This document shows positions 1 through 7,673 of a stretch of 64,000 nucleotides of DNA, one piece after another (position 1 is the first letter of the stretch; the number at the start of each line of letters is the position of its first letter). A program made the translations under genes and the position numbers. The DNA is from Actinomyces oris (lineage in GTDB: Bacteria; Actinomycetota; Actinomycetes; Actinomycetales; Actinomycetaceae): contig NZ_CP014232.1 of assembly GCF_001553935.1 (NCBI RefSeq), forward strand, positions 1,364,001 to 1,428,000, given 5' to 3'. The notes below the pieces were generated by a model that saw only the letters and a program-made list of their open reading frames with translations, was not told where the DNA came from and did no database searches.

Positions 1-311
1 ACCTGACGTGGAGCGCTGGAGGCCCCACTCACGCGCGGATCACTCGCGTACTCGCTGACCACCACACTCACCGCCAGCACCACGATCCCCGTCGTCCCCA
101 CGTACAGTCCGATGACGCCGACGTCGCCCAGCCGCGCCGGCGCATCCGGGTCTCCGGCCGCCAGCCGCGCCGCCAGGTCATGATCCGTGTAGTACTCGAT
201 CAGGAGCGGCAGGACGACCGCCAACGCAGCCCCCAGCCAGACCCCCGGCAGACCCACCGTCTTGCGCACCTCCGCCTTGAGGGAGCGCACTAGTGCCGGC
301 GCCGCGCTCAT
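1..311 (-). CDS. ABC-2 type transporter permease, N-terminal part (runs off the window)
   Basis: The first 103 residues of an integral membrane protein are visible; the rest lies beyond position 1. It starts at ATG 311, which overlaps the stop of the upstream ATPase gene in an ATGA arrangement, so the two are translationally coupled and form one exporter. After a short cytoplasmic start (MSAAPALVRSLKAEVRKTVG) there is a hydrophobic segment at about residues 20-37, then a second long hydrophobic stretch near residues 65-87. This is the usual start of an ABC-2 permease. The family assignment rests on topology and on the adjoining ATPase. The substrate cannot be told. Confidence 0.7.
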   Translation of the reverse strand, partial: MSAAPALVRSLKAEVRKTVGLPGVWLGAALAVVLPLLIEYYTDHDLAARLAAGDPDAPARLGDVGVIGLYVGTTGIVVLAVSVVVSEYASDPRVSGASSAPRQ

Positions 312-1111
312 GAACGGGCCCCGTCTTCGCGCTCGGTCCGGCCCGCCCGGTCGGCCCGTCCAGTCCGGCCAGCCTGACCGGCCCCACCGCCGGCCCCGCT
401 GCCGGTCTCGCCCCCGGTCGGGGCGGTCAGTGAGAAGAACGCCTCCTCCAGGTTCGCGTAACCCGCCGCGACCTCCTCCAGCGTCCCGGCCGCCCGCACC
501 CGCCCGCCGGCGATGACGACGACGTCGTCGGCCACCTCAGCCAGCTCGGCCAGAACATGACTGGACAGCAGGACCGTGCCCCCGGCATCGGCCCGCTGCC
601 GAAGCAGCCTGCGGATCCACCGGATCCCCTCCGGGTCCAGGCCGTTGACCGGCTCGTCGAGGATGAGCACCTCCGGGTCGCCCAGCAGTGCCGTCGCCAG
701 CCCCAGGCGCTGCCCCATTCCCAGGGAGAAGGTGCGCACCCGCCGCCCGGCCGCCTCACTCAGCCCGACGACGTCGAGTACCTCAGCCACCCGACGCCGG
801 CTGATTCCCGCCCCCGAGGCCACCCAACCCAGGTGACCGCGGGCCGTGCGCGAGGGGTGCGCGCCCGAGCCGTCGAGCACCGCTCCCACCGTGCGCAGCG
901 GCTCACGCAGCTCGCGGTAGGGGCGCCCGCCGATGAGCGCCCGCCCGCCGTCGGCCCGGTCCAGACCCAGCAGGCACCGCAGGGTCGAGGACTTCCCAGC
1001 GCCATTCGGCCCCACGAATCCGGTGACGCGGCCCGGACGCGCCTCCAGGCTCACGCCGTGAAGCACCTCCCGCGCCCCGTGCCGCTTGACGAGGTTCTCA
1101 ATAGCGATCAT
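308..1111 (-). CDS. ABC transporter ATP-binding protein (ABC-2/drug-exporter type)
   Basis: 267-residue nucleotide-binding subunit of an ABC exporter. Walker A GPNGAGKSS lies at about residues 34-42. The signature loop is the variant SLGMGQRLGLA common in DrrA/CcmA-like exporters. Walker B with D-loop is LILDEPVNGLDPEG, and the H-loop is SSHVLAEL. The last 30 or so residues are a low-complexity Gly/Arg/Ala tail. The gene starts at ATG 1111 and ends in a 4-base overlap with the permease gene. It is divergent from a histidine kinase/response regulator pair across a 130-base gap, which suggests that the two-component system controls this exporter. Antibiotic or peptide export is possible but not shown. 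Confidence 0.9.
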   Translation of the reverse strand: MIAIENLVKRHGAREVLHGVSLEARPGRVTGFVGPNGAGKSSTLRCLLGLDRADGGRALIGGRPYRELREPLRTVGAVLDGSGAHPSRTARGHLGWVASGAGISRRRVAEVLDVVGLSEAAGRRVRTFSLGMGQRLGLATALLGDPEVLILDEPVNGLDPEGIRWIRRLLRQRADAGGTVLLSSHVLAELAEVADDVVVIAGGRVRAAGTLEEVAAGYANLEEAFFSLTAPTGGETGSGAGGGAGQAGRTGRADRAGRTEREDGARS

Positions 1112-1177
1112 GGGTCAACTCCAGCGCGCCGAGCGGCAGCGCGCATCGGCCGCCCAGCCGAGGCGGTCCCGCCACCT

Positions 1178-1205
1178 CAGACCTAGGTCCGTCAGACCCA
1201 GGTTC
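1178..1205. promoter_or_regulatory. Paired palindromic direct repeats, candidate response-regulator operator
   Basis: Two related motifs, CAGACCTAGGTC (1178-1189) and CAGACCCAGGTTC (1193-1205), lie 15 bases apart in the divergent intergenic region between the ABC exporter and the two-component genes. The first contains the perfect 10-base palindrome GACCTAGGTC. Tandem inverted half-sites are typical of NarL/LuxR-type regulators; binding by the adjacent regulator is inference. Confidence 0.35.
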
Positions 1206-1241
1206 GATGAAGCGCCCGAGCCGCCTTCCTAGACTGGCCGC

Positions 1242-2306
1242 GTGCCAGCCCCAGACGTCCCACCGCGCCACTCGCCGTTCGGGCGCGCCATCACCGGGCT
1301 GACCGTGATTGTTCTTGGCCTGGGCACCCTGGTCGGCTACTCCCCGGATCCTTCTCGGCGCGCCCAGATGACGGTGCTGCTCGTCATGGCCGGGCTCGTC
1401 GCCGCCTCCCTGTGGCTGCGGCGGCGCGACCGGCGTGCCCACGAGCGGCGCCTGACCCAGGAGACCGCCGCGCGCGCCGTCGCCGAGGACCGCCTCGTCA
1501 TCGCCCGTGAGCTGCACGACGCCGTCTCCGGCAACCTCGGCGCCATCACCGTGCGCTGCGCCGTGGCCCGGCGCCTCGAGATCACCCCCGACGGGCTGCG
1601 AACCGCACTCGACGACGTTGAGACCGCCTCCCGCGAGGCCACTGACGCGTTGCGGCGCATGCTCGCCGTCCTGCGCGACGAGAACATGCCCCCGATGCCC
1701 GGGGCGCTGGCGGCGATCCCGGCGGGAGACGCGGCGGCAGCCGGCCCCGGCCCCGTCAACAGCCTCGCCGAGGCCCTTCTGGAGCTGATCGGCAGGGCCC
1801 GCCGCACCGGCGTGGCCGTCGATCTCGACGCCGATGCGCCGCACATCGGCGCAGATGCGGGCGCTGCCCGACCCGCGGCGATGACCGATGGTCTCCCGGC
1901 TTCGACGGCGCAGGCCGCTACCCGGGTCGTGGCCGAGGCCCTGGCCAACACCGCCCGCCACGCCGGCCCCACGCGCGCCCGCGTGACTCTTCGCCGCGAG
2001 TCAGGACGGCTGCGCATCGCCGTCGTCGACGACGGGCCCGCGACCGGATGGGAGCCTCACCCCGGGGCCGGGCAAGGACTGCGCGGACTTCACGAGACCC
2101 TGACCGCGCTCGGCGGAACCCTGACCGCCGGCCCCCGCGCCGACGCTCCCGGCTTCGCCGTCGAAGCCATCCTGCCCGTCCCCACCGACGACGCGGCCGG
2201 GGCCACCAGCAGCACCCGGCGTTCCGGAGACAGCACGGGCCCGGAACGCAGACCCACCAGTGAGTCACCGGTTACCGATCCCAGGAGCGACAGGGGCAAG
2301 CCATGA
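1242..2306 (+). CDS. Sensor histidine kinase, NarL/DesK class (HisKA_3)
   Basis: 354-residue membrane sensor kinase starting at GTG 1242. Two hydrophobic segments (about residues 14-31 and 42-58) frame a very short extracytoplasmic loop. There is no large sensory domain, as in intramembrane-sensing kinases. The dimerisation/phospho-acceptor helix carries ARELHDAVSGNLGAI with the phosphorylated histidine at H92. The C-terminal HATPase_c region shows the N-box EALANTARHA and a glycine-rich GQGLRGL motif. Low-complexity inserts (about residues 155-225) separate the two modules. Its stop overlaps the start of the response regulator gene (ATGA), so the pair is co-translated. The divergent ABC exporter is the likely target. 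Confidence 0.9.
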   Translation: MPAPDVPPRHSPFGRAITGLTVIVLGLGTLVGYSPDPSRRAQMTVLLVMAGLVAASLWLRRRDRRAHERRLTQETAARAVAEDRLVIARELHDAVSGNLGAITVRCAVARRLEITPDGLRTALDDVETASREATDALRRMLAVLRDENMPPMPGALAAIPAGDAAAAGPGPVNSLAEALLELIGRARRTGVAVDLDADAPHIGADAGAARPAAMTDGLPASTAQAATRVVAEALANTARHAGPTRARVTLRRESGRLRIAVVDDGPATGWEPHPGAGQGLRGLHETLTALGGTLTAGPRADAPGFAVEAILPVPTDDAAGATSSTRRSGDSTGPERRPTSESPVTDPRSDRGKP

Positions 2307-3025
2307 TGGACTCCAGCAACGCGCCGACCGACAAGACCGACGAGGCTCCCGGCGCCCCCATCCGGGTCCTCATCGCCGAGGACCAGGCCCTCCTGCGCAC
2401 CACCCTGGCCGCCCTGCTCGAGGCCGAGCCCGGCATGAGCGTCGTCGGCCTGGCCGAGGACGGTGCCCGTGCGGTCACCCTGGCCGCCGAGCTGCGCCCC
2501 GATGTCGTCCTCATGGACATCCAGATGCCGGGCCTGACCGGCATCGAGGCCACCAGAAGGATCTGCGCCGACCCGGCGCTCGCGGCCGCGCGCGTCCTCA
2601 TCCTCACCATGTTCGAGATTGACGACTACGTCCTGGGCGCCCTGCGCGCCGGCGCCTGCGGCTTCCTCCTCAAGGATGCCGACCCGCAGGCTCTCGTCGA
2701 CGCCGTGCGCACCGTCCATGAGGGGCAGTCGCTGCTCAGCCCCCAGGTGCTGGCCCGCCTCGTGGCCCGCATGCCGCGCACGGCATCGACCGGCACCTCC
2801 CGTAGCACCTGGACCGGTGAGGTCGAGGCCCTCACGCCCCGCCAGCGCGAGGTCCTTCTGCTCATCGCCCGGGGTCTGTCCAACAGTGAGATTGAGGTCG
2901 AGCTCGGCATCACCCGGGCCACTTGCCGCAGTCACATCACCGCGCTCCTGGCCCGCCTGGGCGCCCGTGACCGCGCCCAGCTCGTCATCGTCGCCTACGA
3001 GGCCGGCCTCATCAGCCCCCGTTGA
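2303..3025 (+). CDS. Response regulator, NarL/LuxR family
   Basis: 240-residue two-domain regulator. The receiver domain covers about residues 20-140, with the acidic pair EDQ near residue 26, phospho-acceptor D72 in VVLMDIQMPG, and lysine in FLLKDADPQ. The C-terminal LuxR-type helix-turn-helix begins at LTPRQREVLLLIARG and contains SNSEIEVELGITRATCRSHI. Two adjacent in-frame ATG codons open the gene inside the kinase stop. It is the partner of the preceding kinase and probably regulates the divergent ABC exporter. The tail of the gene is followed by a base-composition drop into the synthetase island. Confidence 0.92.
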   Translation: MMDSSNAPTDKTDEAPGAPIRVLIAEDQALLRTTLAALLEAEPGMSVVGLAEDGARAVTLAAELRPDVVLMDIQMPGLTGIEATRRICADPALAAARVLILTMFEIDDYVLGALRAGACGFLLKDADPQALVDAVRTVHEGQSLLSPQVLARLVARMPRTASTGTSRSTWTGEVEALTPRQREVLLLIARGLSNSEIEVELGITRATCRSHITALLARLGARDRAQLVIVAYEAGLISPR

Positions 3026-3077
3026 GGTCTGTCATGATGCGAAACTGAGGGTCTCGTTCGCTTGTCCTACCGTCGCA

Positions 3078-3083
3078 TAGACT
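3078..3083 (+). promoter_or_regulatory. Possible -10 box for the synthetase island
   Basis: TAGACT resembles an actinobacterial -10 hexamer and lies about 65 bases before the ATG at 3146. I see no convincing -35 sequence. Its position argues against the in-frame TTG at 3062 being the translation start. Confidence 0.25.
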
Positions 3084-3145
3084 CGAGGCTACGAGGACGA
3101 GGCGTGAGAAGCAGTGACGTCAGGCTGGATGGAGGGGAGGGGAAG

Positions 3146-3877
3146 ATGCTCTCCAAGAGTGCGGTACGTAAGGCCGGCTCGGTGATGCGACGTCAGGCTG
3201 AGGGGAAGGCGTCTCAGGAAGAGGTGGAGCAGGCGCTTGCCGTCGTTAGTGCCTTTCGGGCCTCCTTCGCCGGCCCGCTGGAGGCCGCAAGCGGCGAACT
3301 AGCAACTCTTCTGGAAACCCACCAGATTCAGGGGGAAGTGAGTCAACGTCTCAAACGTATGCCTACGATCCTGGAGAAGATCACCTCCAGGGAGTCGAAG
3401 CTGGACCTGTCACGAATGCAGGACATTGGCGGTTGTCGCGTGGTGTTGTCTTCGAACAAAATCAGTGAGTTGCGTCGTTTGGAGGCATGTGTACGTGAGC
3501 GTTGGGCGGAGGCAGTGAGACGCACCTCGGACTACGTGGGCAGGCCACGAGCATCGGGTTATCGAGCTGTGCACGTGGTTGTTGAGCAGGATCAACGGCT
3601 TATTGAGATTCAACTGCGTACGCAGCGCATGCATCAGTGGGCGCAACGCGTCGAAGGGCTGAGTGCTGCTTTCGGTACCAACTATAAGCAGGACGGAGAA
3701 TCTTTGGTCCAGGAGTATGCGAGACTCACCGCAAAGATGTACATTGCTCTCGATGTCGGTGAGATTCCAGGTCATGAAGACCGGCAACAGTTCGAACGTC
3801 TCAGTGCGCTGATCGCTGAGGAGCTGGCAGGACTTGGTAAGAATGTTGGACCCATGTTCGGAGGGGAGAGTATATGA
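3146..3877 (+). CDS. RelA/SpoT-domain (p)ppGpp-synthetase-like protein, possible toxSAS toxin
   Basis: 243 residues from ATG 3146, chosen because GGAGGGGAGGGG lies directly before it; an in-frame TTG at 3062 has no such site. The protein is a stand-alone synthetase domain with no HD hydrolase, TGS or ACT part. Visible motifs are QRLKRMPTILEKI (66-79), the metal-binding MQDIGGCR with D93 and R98, SDYVGRPRASGYRAVH (128-143, with Y139 and H143) and EIQLRT with E154. Such small synthetases make (p)ppGpp or ppApp, and the toxSAS subgroup pyrophosphorylates tRNA. The next gene overlaps by four bases and may be its antitoxin. Two 60-base lines inside (3301 and 3721) are each 29/60 G+C, far below the neighbours, so recent acquisition is likely. 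Which product it makes cannot be read from sequence. Confidence 0.8.
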   Translation: MLSKSAVRKAGSVMRRQAEGKASQEEVEQALAVVSAFRASFAGPLEAASGELATLLETHQIQGEVSQRLKRMPTILEKITSRESKLDLSRMQDIGGCRVVLSSNKISELRRLEACVRERWAEAVRRTSDYVGRPRASGYRAVHVVVEQDQRLIEIQLRTQRMHQWAQRVEGLSAAFGTNYKQDGESLVQEYARLTAKMYIALDVGEIPGHEDRQQFERLSALIAEELAGLGKNVGPMFGGESI

Positions 3878-4143
3878 GCGCCAGAACTGGTTCCATCCAG
3901 CAGTTCCTTCTCATCTATGACCGTAAGCGAGACGAGCTCTTGTCTCACGAGTCGTTCGGAGAGGATGCTGTGGCCGCAACTACTGCGTACCGTGCCGCTG
4001 AGATCGAGTACCAGAATCACCCCGAGATGGACATCGTGCTTGTCGGAGCTAAATCATTGGAGACGATTAAAGTCACGCACAGCACCTACTTCACCGGATC
4101 AGCCGCGCGCCTCCTTGATGAGATTCGCGCCGGTGTGAGTTGA
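3874..4143 (+). CDS. Small protein overlapping the RelA/SpoT-domain gene, candidate antitoxin/partner
   Basis: 89-residue soluble protein with no signal peptide or membrane segment. ATG 3874 overlaps the synthetase stop (ATGA), giving obligate co-translation. The sequence alternates strands and helices: FLLIYDRKRDELLS, then AVAATTAYRAAEIEY, then MDIVLVGAKSLETIKVTH. This suggests a small alpha/beta fold. I do not recognise a named domain. The arrangement (synthetase first, small partner second, shared low G+C) resembles a toxin-antitoxin operon, although many known toxSAS operons place the antitoxin differently. A regulator of synthetase activity is the alternative. Confidence 0.7.
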   Translation: MSARTGSIQQFLLIYDRKRDELLSHESFGEDAVAATTAYRAAEIEYQNHPEMDIVLVGAKSLETIKVTHSTYFTGSAARLLDEIRAGVS

Positions 4144-4182
4144 CTGCCGTGCACTGAGCCGGTTCCCTGACCGAGGGGTGGG

Positions 4183-4255
4183 CGCGAGGTCGTACCTTAG
4201 GGCGTGAGATCGAGGGGTAAGGGTACGACCTCGAGACCTACGGTACGACCTCGCG
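4183..4255 (-). repeat. REP-like palindromic element, diverged copy (R3)
   Basis: About 73 bases whose reverse complement matches the copies at 60521 and 61723: GGTCGTACC arm, TTACCCCTCGA core, then TAAGGTACGACC. The ends form a 9-bp stem GGTCGTACC/GGTACGACC. It lies between the convergent ends of the small partner gene and the glycosyltransferase, a place where a bidirectional terminator would be expected. Confidence 0.7.
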
Positions 4256-4299
4256 GAGACTGGCACCGCCCTGGCCGCCCCAACCGCCCCGGGCCCGCC

Positions 4300-5463
4300 T
4301 CACCTCCGCTCCTTGAACACCAGTCGGCGCTGTGCCACATAGCTGGCCACGTAGATGGCCCCGTCGCCGAGAACCTTGGCGATCCCCAGCGGAATCCCGA
4401 CCGCCGTGAGCGCCTTGAGCATCAGGTAGCTGGCCGCCAGCAGGCTCACCGCCAGGACCGCGTAGCGCACCGCCGTGTGCGCCACTGTCCCGCGCTGCGC
4501 CCGGAAGACCCGGCGATTCATGAAGAAGTTCGCCGTCCCGGACACCAGCCGCGCCCCCACGACCGCCGCCAGCAGGCTGCCCGTCATCGCGAAGATGACC
4601 ATGACACCCAGCCAGTCGATCCCGAAGCTCGCCAGCGACGCCCCCATGAACCGCAGCAGCGGAGCATAGATCCGCGCCGAGTCCTGCACCGGCCGGAAGT
4701 GGGAGGAGGTGTTGCCCGGCTCGTAGACCGTGGTGATCTCCACCTGCTCCACCGCCATCCCCAGCTCGTGAGCGCGCAGCAGCGCGGAGAGCTCGTACTC
4801 GTAGCGGTCCCCGGGAACCTCCTGCAGCCACGCCAGCCTCCCGGCGGGGTAGCCGCGCAGGCCCGTCTGGGTGTCGCCAAGCCTCCAGCCGGTCGCGCCC
4901 CGGAACAGCAGGGCAGTCACGTCGTTACCGATCCGGCTGCGCAGCGGAACCGGCCCGGTGAAGCGCCGCACCCCCAGGGTCATGTGCCCGGTCTCGCGCA
5001 CCCGCGCGGCTACGGCCTCAATGTCCGACGGCGTGTGCTGCCCGTCGGCGTCGGCGCACACCACATCCGCGTCGGGCCAGGTGGCGGCCGCGTGAGCCAG
5101 GCCCGTGCGCAGCGCCTGGCCTTTGCCCTGGTTGACCGGGGAACTGACGACCTCGGCGCCCTGGGTGCGGGCGGCGGAGAAGAAGGGCGCGTACTGCGGC
5201 CCCGAGCCGTCGTCGACGACCAGCACCGCGCAGTCCCGGCGCGCCCCGCGCAGACGGGCCACGAGCACGGCCAGGCGCTCATCGGGCTTATAGGCCGGGA
5301 TGAGGACCACGAGCGTCACCGCCACCCGGGGACGGCGCTCGCCCCCGCCCCGCGCCGCGGTCCGATTGACCGCCGTCCGATTGGCAGCGGTCCGGTTCGC
5401 GGGGGCGACGACTCGCGGCAGGATGCGCGGCGAGATCTGAAGGGCTGTGTCGGTGCCGCTCAT
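4300..5463 (-). CDS. Glycosyltransferase family 2 fused to a GtrA-like membrane domain
   Basis: 387 residues from ATG 5463, preceded by a GGAG ribosome site; longer in-frame versions would run into the upstream gene. The N-terminal GT-A catalytic domain (about residues 35-235) shows VVLIPAYKPDERLAVLV, VLVVDDGS, NQGKGQALRTGL and the metal-binding CADADGQH. It resembles DPM1/DPG synthases that transfer sugars from nucleotide-sugar to polyprenyl phosphate. The C-terminal 130 residues (from LLRFMGASLASFGID) have four hydrophobic helices of the GtrA type, which flips or positions the lipid-linked sugar. The gene lies one base after the phosphodiester-glycosidase-like gene, so the two are one operon, probably for cell-wall or exported-glycan modification. 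Confidence 0.88.
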   Translation of the reverse strand: MSGTDTALQISPRILPRVVAPANRTAANRTAVNRTAARGGGERRPRVAVTLVVLIPAYKPDERLAVLVARLRGARRDCAVLVVDDGSGPQYAPFFSAARTQGAEVVSSPVNQGKGQALRTGLAHAAATWPDADVVCADADGQHTPSDIEAVAARVRETGHMTLGVRRFTGPVPLRSRIGNDVTALLFRGATGWRLGDTQTGLRGYPAGRLAWLQEVPGDRYEYELSALLRAHELGMAVEQVEITTVYEPGNTSSHFRPVQDSARIYAPLLRFMGASLASFGIDWLGVMVIFAMTGSLLAAVVGARLVSGTANFFMNRRVFRAQRGTVAHTAVRYAVLAVSLLAASYLMLKALTAVGIPLGIAKVLGDGAIYVASYVAQRRLVFKERR

Positions 5464-5464
5464 C

Positions 5465-6496
5465 TCAGGCTCCGTTCGCGATGTAGAGGATGTCGGAGGT
5501 GTCGCGCTCGCCCCCGTTGGAGGGCTGGTTGATGATCGAGCCGTTGAAGTACATGGCTGACGAGCCGCCGCCATCGATGTTGTAGGCGCAGGCGCACCCC
5601 AGGTCGGCCATGATCTGGGCGAGCTCGGTCATGGTCACGCCGCGCGAGTAGCCCTCGTTGCGGCCGTCGACGACGACGAGCTTGAGGTGGTTCGTCTCCA
5701 CCCACCCCACGGCGGTACGCGGCTGCTTGCCCTGGATGGAGTGGTTGCCGACGTTGGTGTCCACCTCGACCTGGTCGATACCGGAGAGCACCTTGGAGTT
5801 GTTGACCAGCGCCGGCCCGAAGGACAGCGTGTTCCACACGCCTGCGTCCAGAAGCGTCTGGGCCTTGGTAGTGGTCTCGTCGTAGACCTCCACGCGCCCG
5901 TCGCTGTAGAAGGCCATACCGTCGCGCGTGCCGCTGTCGCGGTAGATGACGCCGTTGCGGATGAGGATGCCGTCGCTGCGGAAGCCGTAGTAGTCGCCGT
6001 TAATGGCCAGGATCGCGTCGTGCTCGGAGGCCATCGTGGTGGGCTTGGCGACGATGTTGGTGCCGTAGGAGTTATTGGCGAAGGCGCTGCGCAGGTCGGT
6101 GGCGTTGGTGAGCTTGACGTCGGCCACGTAGTAGGTGATGGTGTCGCTGCCCGAACCGGTGGAGACCTGCTCAATCTGGATGCTCGTATTCGATGAGGAG
6201 TAGGAGTTGTCACCGACCGTCACGTTCGTGGCCGGGGTCGCCGAGGAGCCTGCCGCCTTCTGCGCCTTGGCCTCCAGGGCGGTGACGTCGCCGACCTCCA
6301 CGTGGTCGATGACGAAGCGGTCGAGCGCCCAGGCGCTGGTGCCGGTGGCGGCCAGACCCAGGACGGCGGCGCCACCCAGGAGGAAGCGGCGGCGCGGGTG
6401 CTTCCGGGACGTCGAGGAGCGGTCGCGCCGGCCGGAGTCGTGGTCCTGGCCGGACTGGGGTGACTCGGGCAGGCTGAGGGTGTCGGAGCTGTGCAT
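5465..6496 (-). CDS. Secreted phosphodiester glycosidase family protein (NAGPA domain)
   Basis: 343 residues. The N-terminus carries a charged RRRFLLGGAAVLGLA region that looks like a Tat or Sec signal/anchor, so the mature protein is outside the membrane. The NAGPA domain fills about residues 150-340: AINGDYYGFRSDGILIRNG, SFGPALVNN, PRTAVGWVE, LVVVDGRNEGYSRG and AYNIDGGGSSAMYFNG. These are the conserved blocks of the family that removes covering N-acetylglucosamine from mannose-6-phosphate in eukaryotes and trims phosphodiester-linked sugars from bacterial wall polymers. Its single-base spacing to the GT2/GtrA gene suggests joint work on a wall glycan. The signal class (Tat or Sec) is uncertain. 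Confidence 0.88.
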   Translation of the reverse strand: MHSSDTLSLPESPQSGQDHDSGRRDRSSTSRKHPRRRFLLGGAAVLGLAATGTSAWALDRFVIDHVEVGDVTALEAKAQKAAGSSATPATNVTVGDNSYSSSNTSIQIEQVSTGSGSDTITYYVADVKLTNATDLRSAFANNSYGTNIVAKPTTMASEHDAILAINGDYYGFRSDGILIRNGVIYRDSGTRDGMAFYSDGRVEVYDETTTKAQTLLDAGVWNTLSFGPALVNNSKVLSGIDQVEVDTNVGNHSIQGKQPRTAVGWVETNHLKLVVVDGRNEGYSRGVTMTELAQIMADLGCACAYNIDGGGSSAMYFNGSIINQPSNGGERDTSDILYIANGA

Positions 6497-6756
6497 GACT
6501 CAACCGTGTCGGCCCCGCGTATGCCAGGCGTAGGTTGACCTTGTGGGTCTCCTGTGAAGCCGCACCGGGCGGAACGACGCTGAGAATGCCGGCGCGTCAG
6601 GTGTCAATACTCCCGGAGGGTGAGAGTCCTGCGCGCAGATGGTCCCTGAATTCCTTTCAAGGGGCCTGACCTGGGCATACAGTGAAGGGAGAGCGGGTAG
6701 CTGGTGCCCGTAGATGGTGCCCACCGTGAGAATCGGCGGCAAAGGAGGCGGTCGTA

Positions 6757-6960
6757 TTGTCGGAACGGACTCTGCGCATTATTCGCATTGTGGTTGTGGT
6801 GCTCAACGTGATGGTGGCCGTCGTCTCCTTCCGGCGGGGAGACACCTCGGCCATGGTCATCGCCATTGCTGTTGCCGCGCTCTTCCTGATCCAGCTGGCC
6901 CGTTCATCCTCCGACGGTAGAGGCTGTGGTCGAGACGACCGGACGCCTCCGAGCTCATGA
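6757..6960 (+). CDS. Small membrane protein at the head of an ABC exporter operon
   Basis: 67 residues starting at TTG 6757, supported by AAAGGAGG about ten bases upstream. Two hydrophobic segments (LRIIRIVVVVLNVMVAVVSF and AMVIAIAVAALFLIQLA) separated by a short RRGDTS loop make a two-helix hairpin, followed by a charged soluble tail. The stop overlaps the ATG of the ABC ATPase (ATGA). I do not recognise a family. Co-translation suggests it is an accessory subunit or immunity-type partner of the transporter. Confidence 0.7.
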   Translation: MSERTLRIIRIVVVVLNVMVAVVSFRRGDTSAMVIAIAVAALFLIQLARSSSDGRGCGRDDRTPPSS

Positions 6961-7673
6961 GCGCCGTCGGCGATGCCCCGGCCCACCTCCTCGAGGTTGA
7001 GGGCCTGTCCGCCTGGTACGAGCGCGATCGCCCGGTCCTCACCGACGTCTCCTTCACCCTCGAGGCTGGCGAGGCCGTGGGCCTCATCGGCCTCAATGGC
7101 GCCGGCAAGACCACGATGCTCACCTCCCTGTGCGACGTCCACCGTGGAGCGCGCTTCGATGTGCTGCGCTATCGGGGGCGGGAGGTGGACCCTGGCGACG
7201 AGCGCTTCAAGGCTGCTCGCTACCTCAGCCTCGCCGACGACTCCTCCTTCCCCACCTGGAACCTGGATGCCTTCATCGGCTTCCTCGAGCACGCCTATCG
7301 CCTGCGCCCGGACCGTGGCCGCCTCGAGGAGTTGATTGAGGGATTCGACTACGGTCGCTACCGGACCACCTCCTTCTCCCGGCTCTCCAGCGGTTCACGG
7401 AAGAAGGCCAACCTCATCGCCGCCTTTTACCTGACCACGCCCCTCCTCTTCCTGGATGAGCCCGTCGACTTCCTCGACTTCACCGCCACCGAGTTCCTGT
7501 ACCGCAGCATCAACGACGCTGCCGCATCCGGCCGCTCGATTCTGCTCAGCTCCCACATCGCTGAGTCCTTCACCCGCTGCACCCGGCGCCTCTACGTGCT
7601 CTCCGCCGGCCGGATGACCGGTCCCTTGACCACCCCCGAGGAATCCGATGCCGTGGCGGCGCTGGTCAGTTAG
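6957..7673 (+). CDS. ABC transporter ATP-binding protein
   Basis: 238 residues. Walker A is GLNGAGKTT (about residues 44-52). The signature loop is degenerate (FSRLSSGSRKKANLIAAF). Walker B is LLFLDEPVDFLDF, where the usual G-L-D of the D-loop is replaced by F-L-D, and the H-loop is LLSSHIAESF. The altered signature and D-loop are typical of exporters with asymmetric ATPase sites and of several bacteriocin or resistance transporters. It overlaps both its upstream small membrane protein (4 bases) and the downstream permease (26 bases), so all three are one tight operon. Confidence 0.88.
   Translation: MSAVGDAPAHLLEVEGLSAWYERDRPVLTDVSFTLEAGEAVGLIGLNGAGKTTMLTSLCDVHRGARFDVLRYRGREVDPGDERFKAARYLSLADDSSFPTWNLDAFIGFLEHAYRLRPDRGRLEELIEGFDYGRYRTTSFSRLSSGSRKKANLIAAFYLTTPLLFLDEPVDFLDFTATEFLYRSINDAAASGRSILLSSHIAESFTRCTRRLYVLSAGRMTGPLTTPEESDAVAALVS

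Noticed and set aside
3062..3145. Longer start (TTG) for the RelA/SpoT-domain protein
   Set aside because: No ribosome site, and a possible -10 box lies inside; ATG 3146 follows GGAGGGGAGGGG.
4204..5532. Open frame of 442 codons opposite the glycosyltransferase
   Set aside because: Arg/Pro/His-rich shadow of a gene with clear GT2 and GtrA domains.
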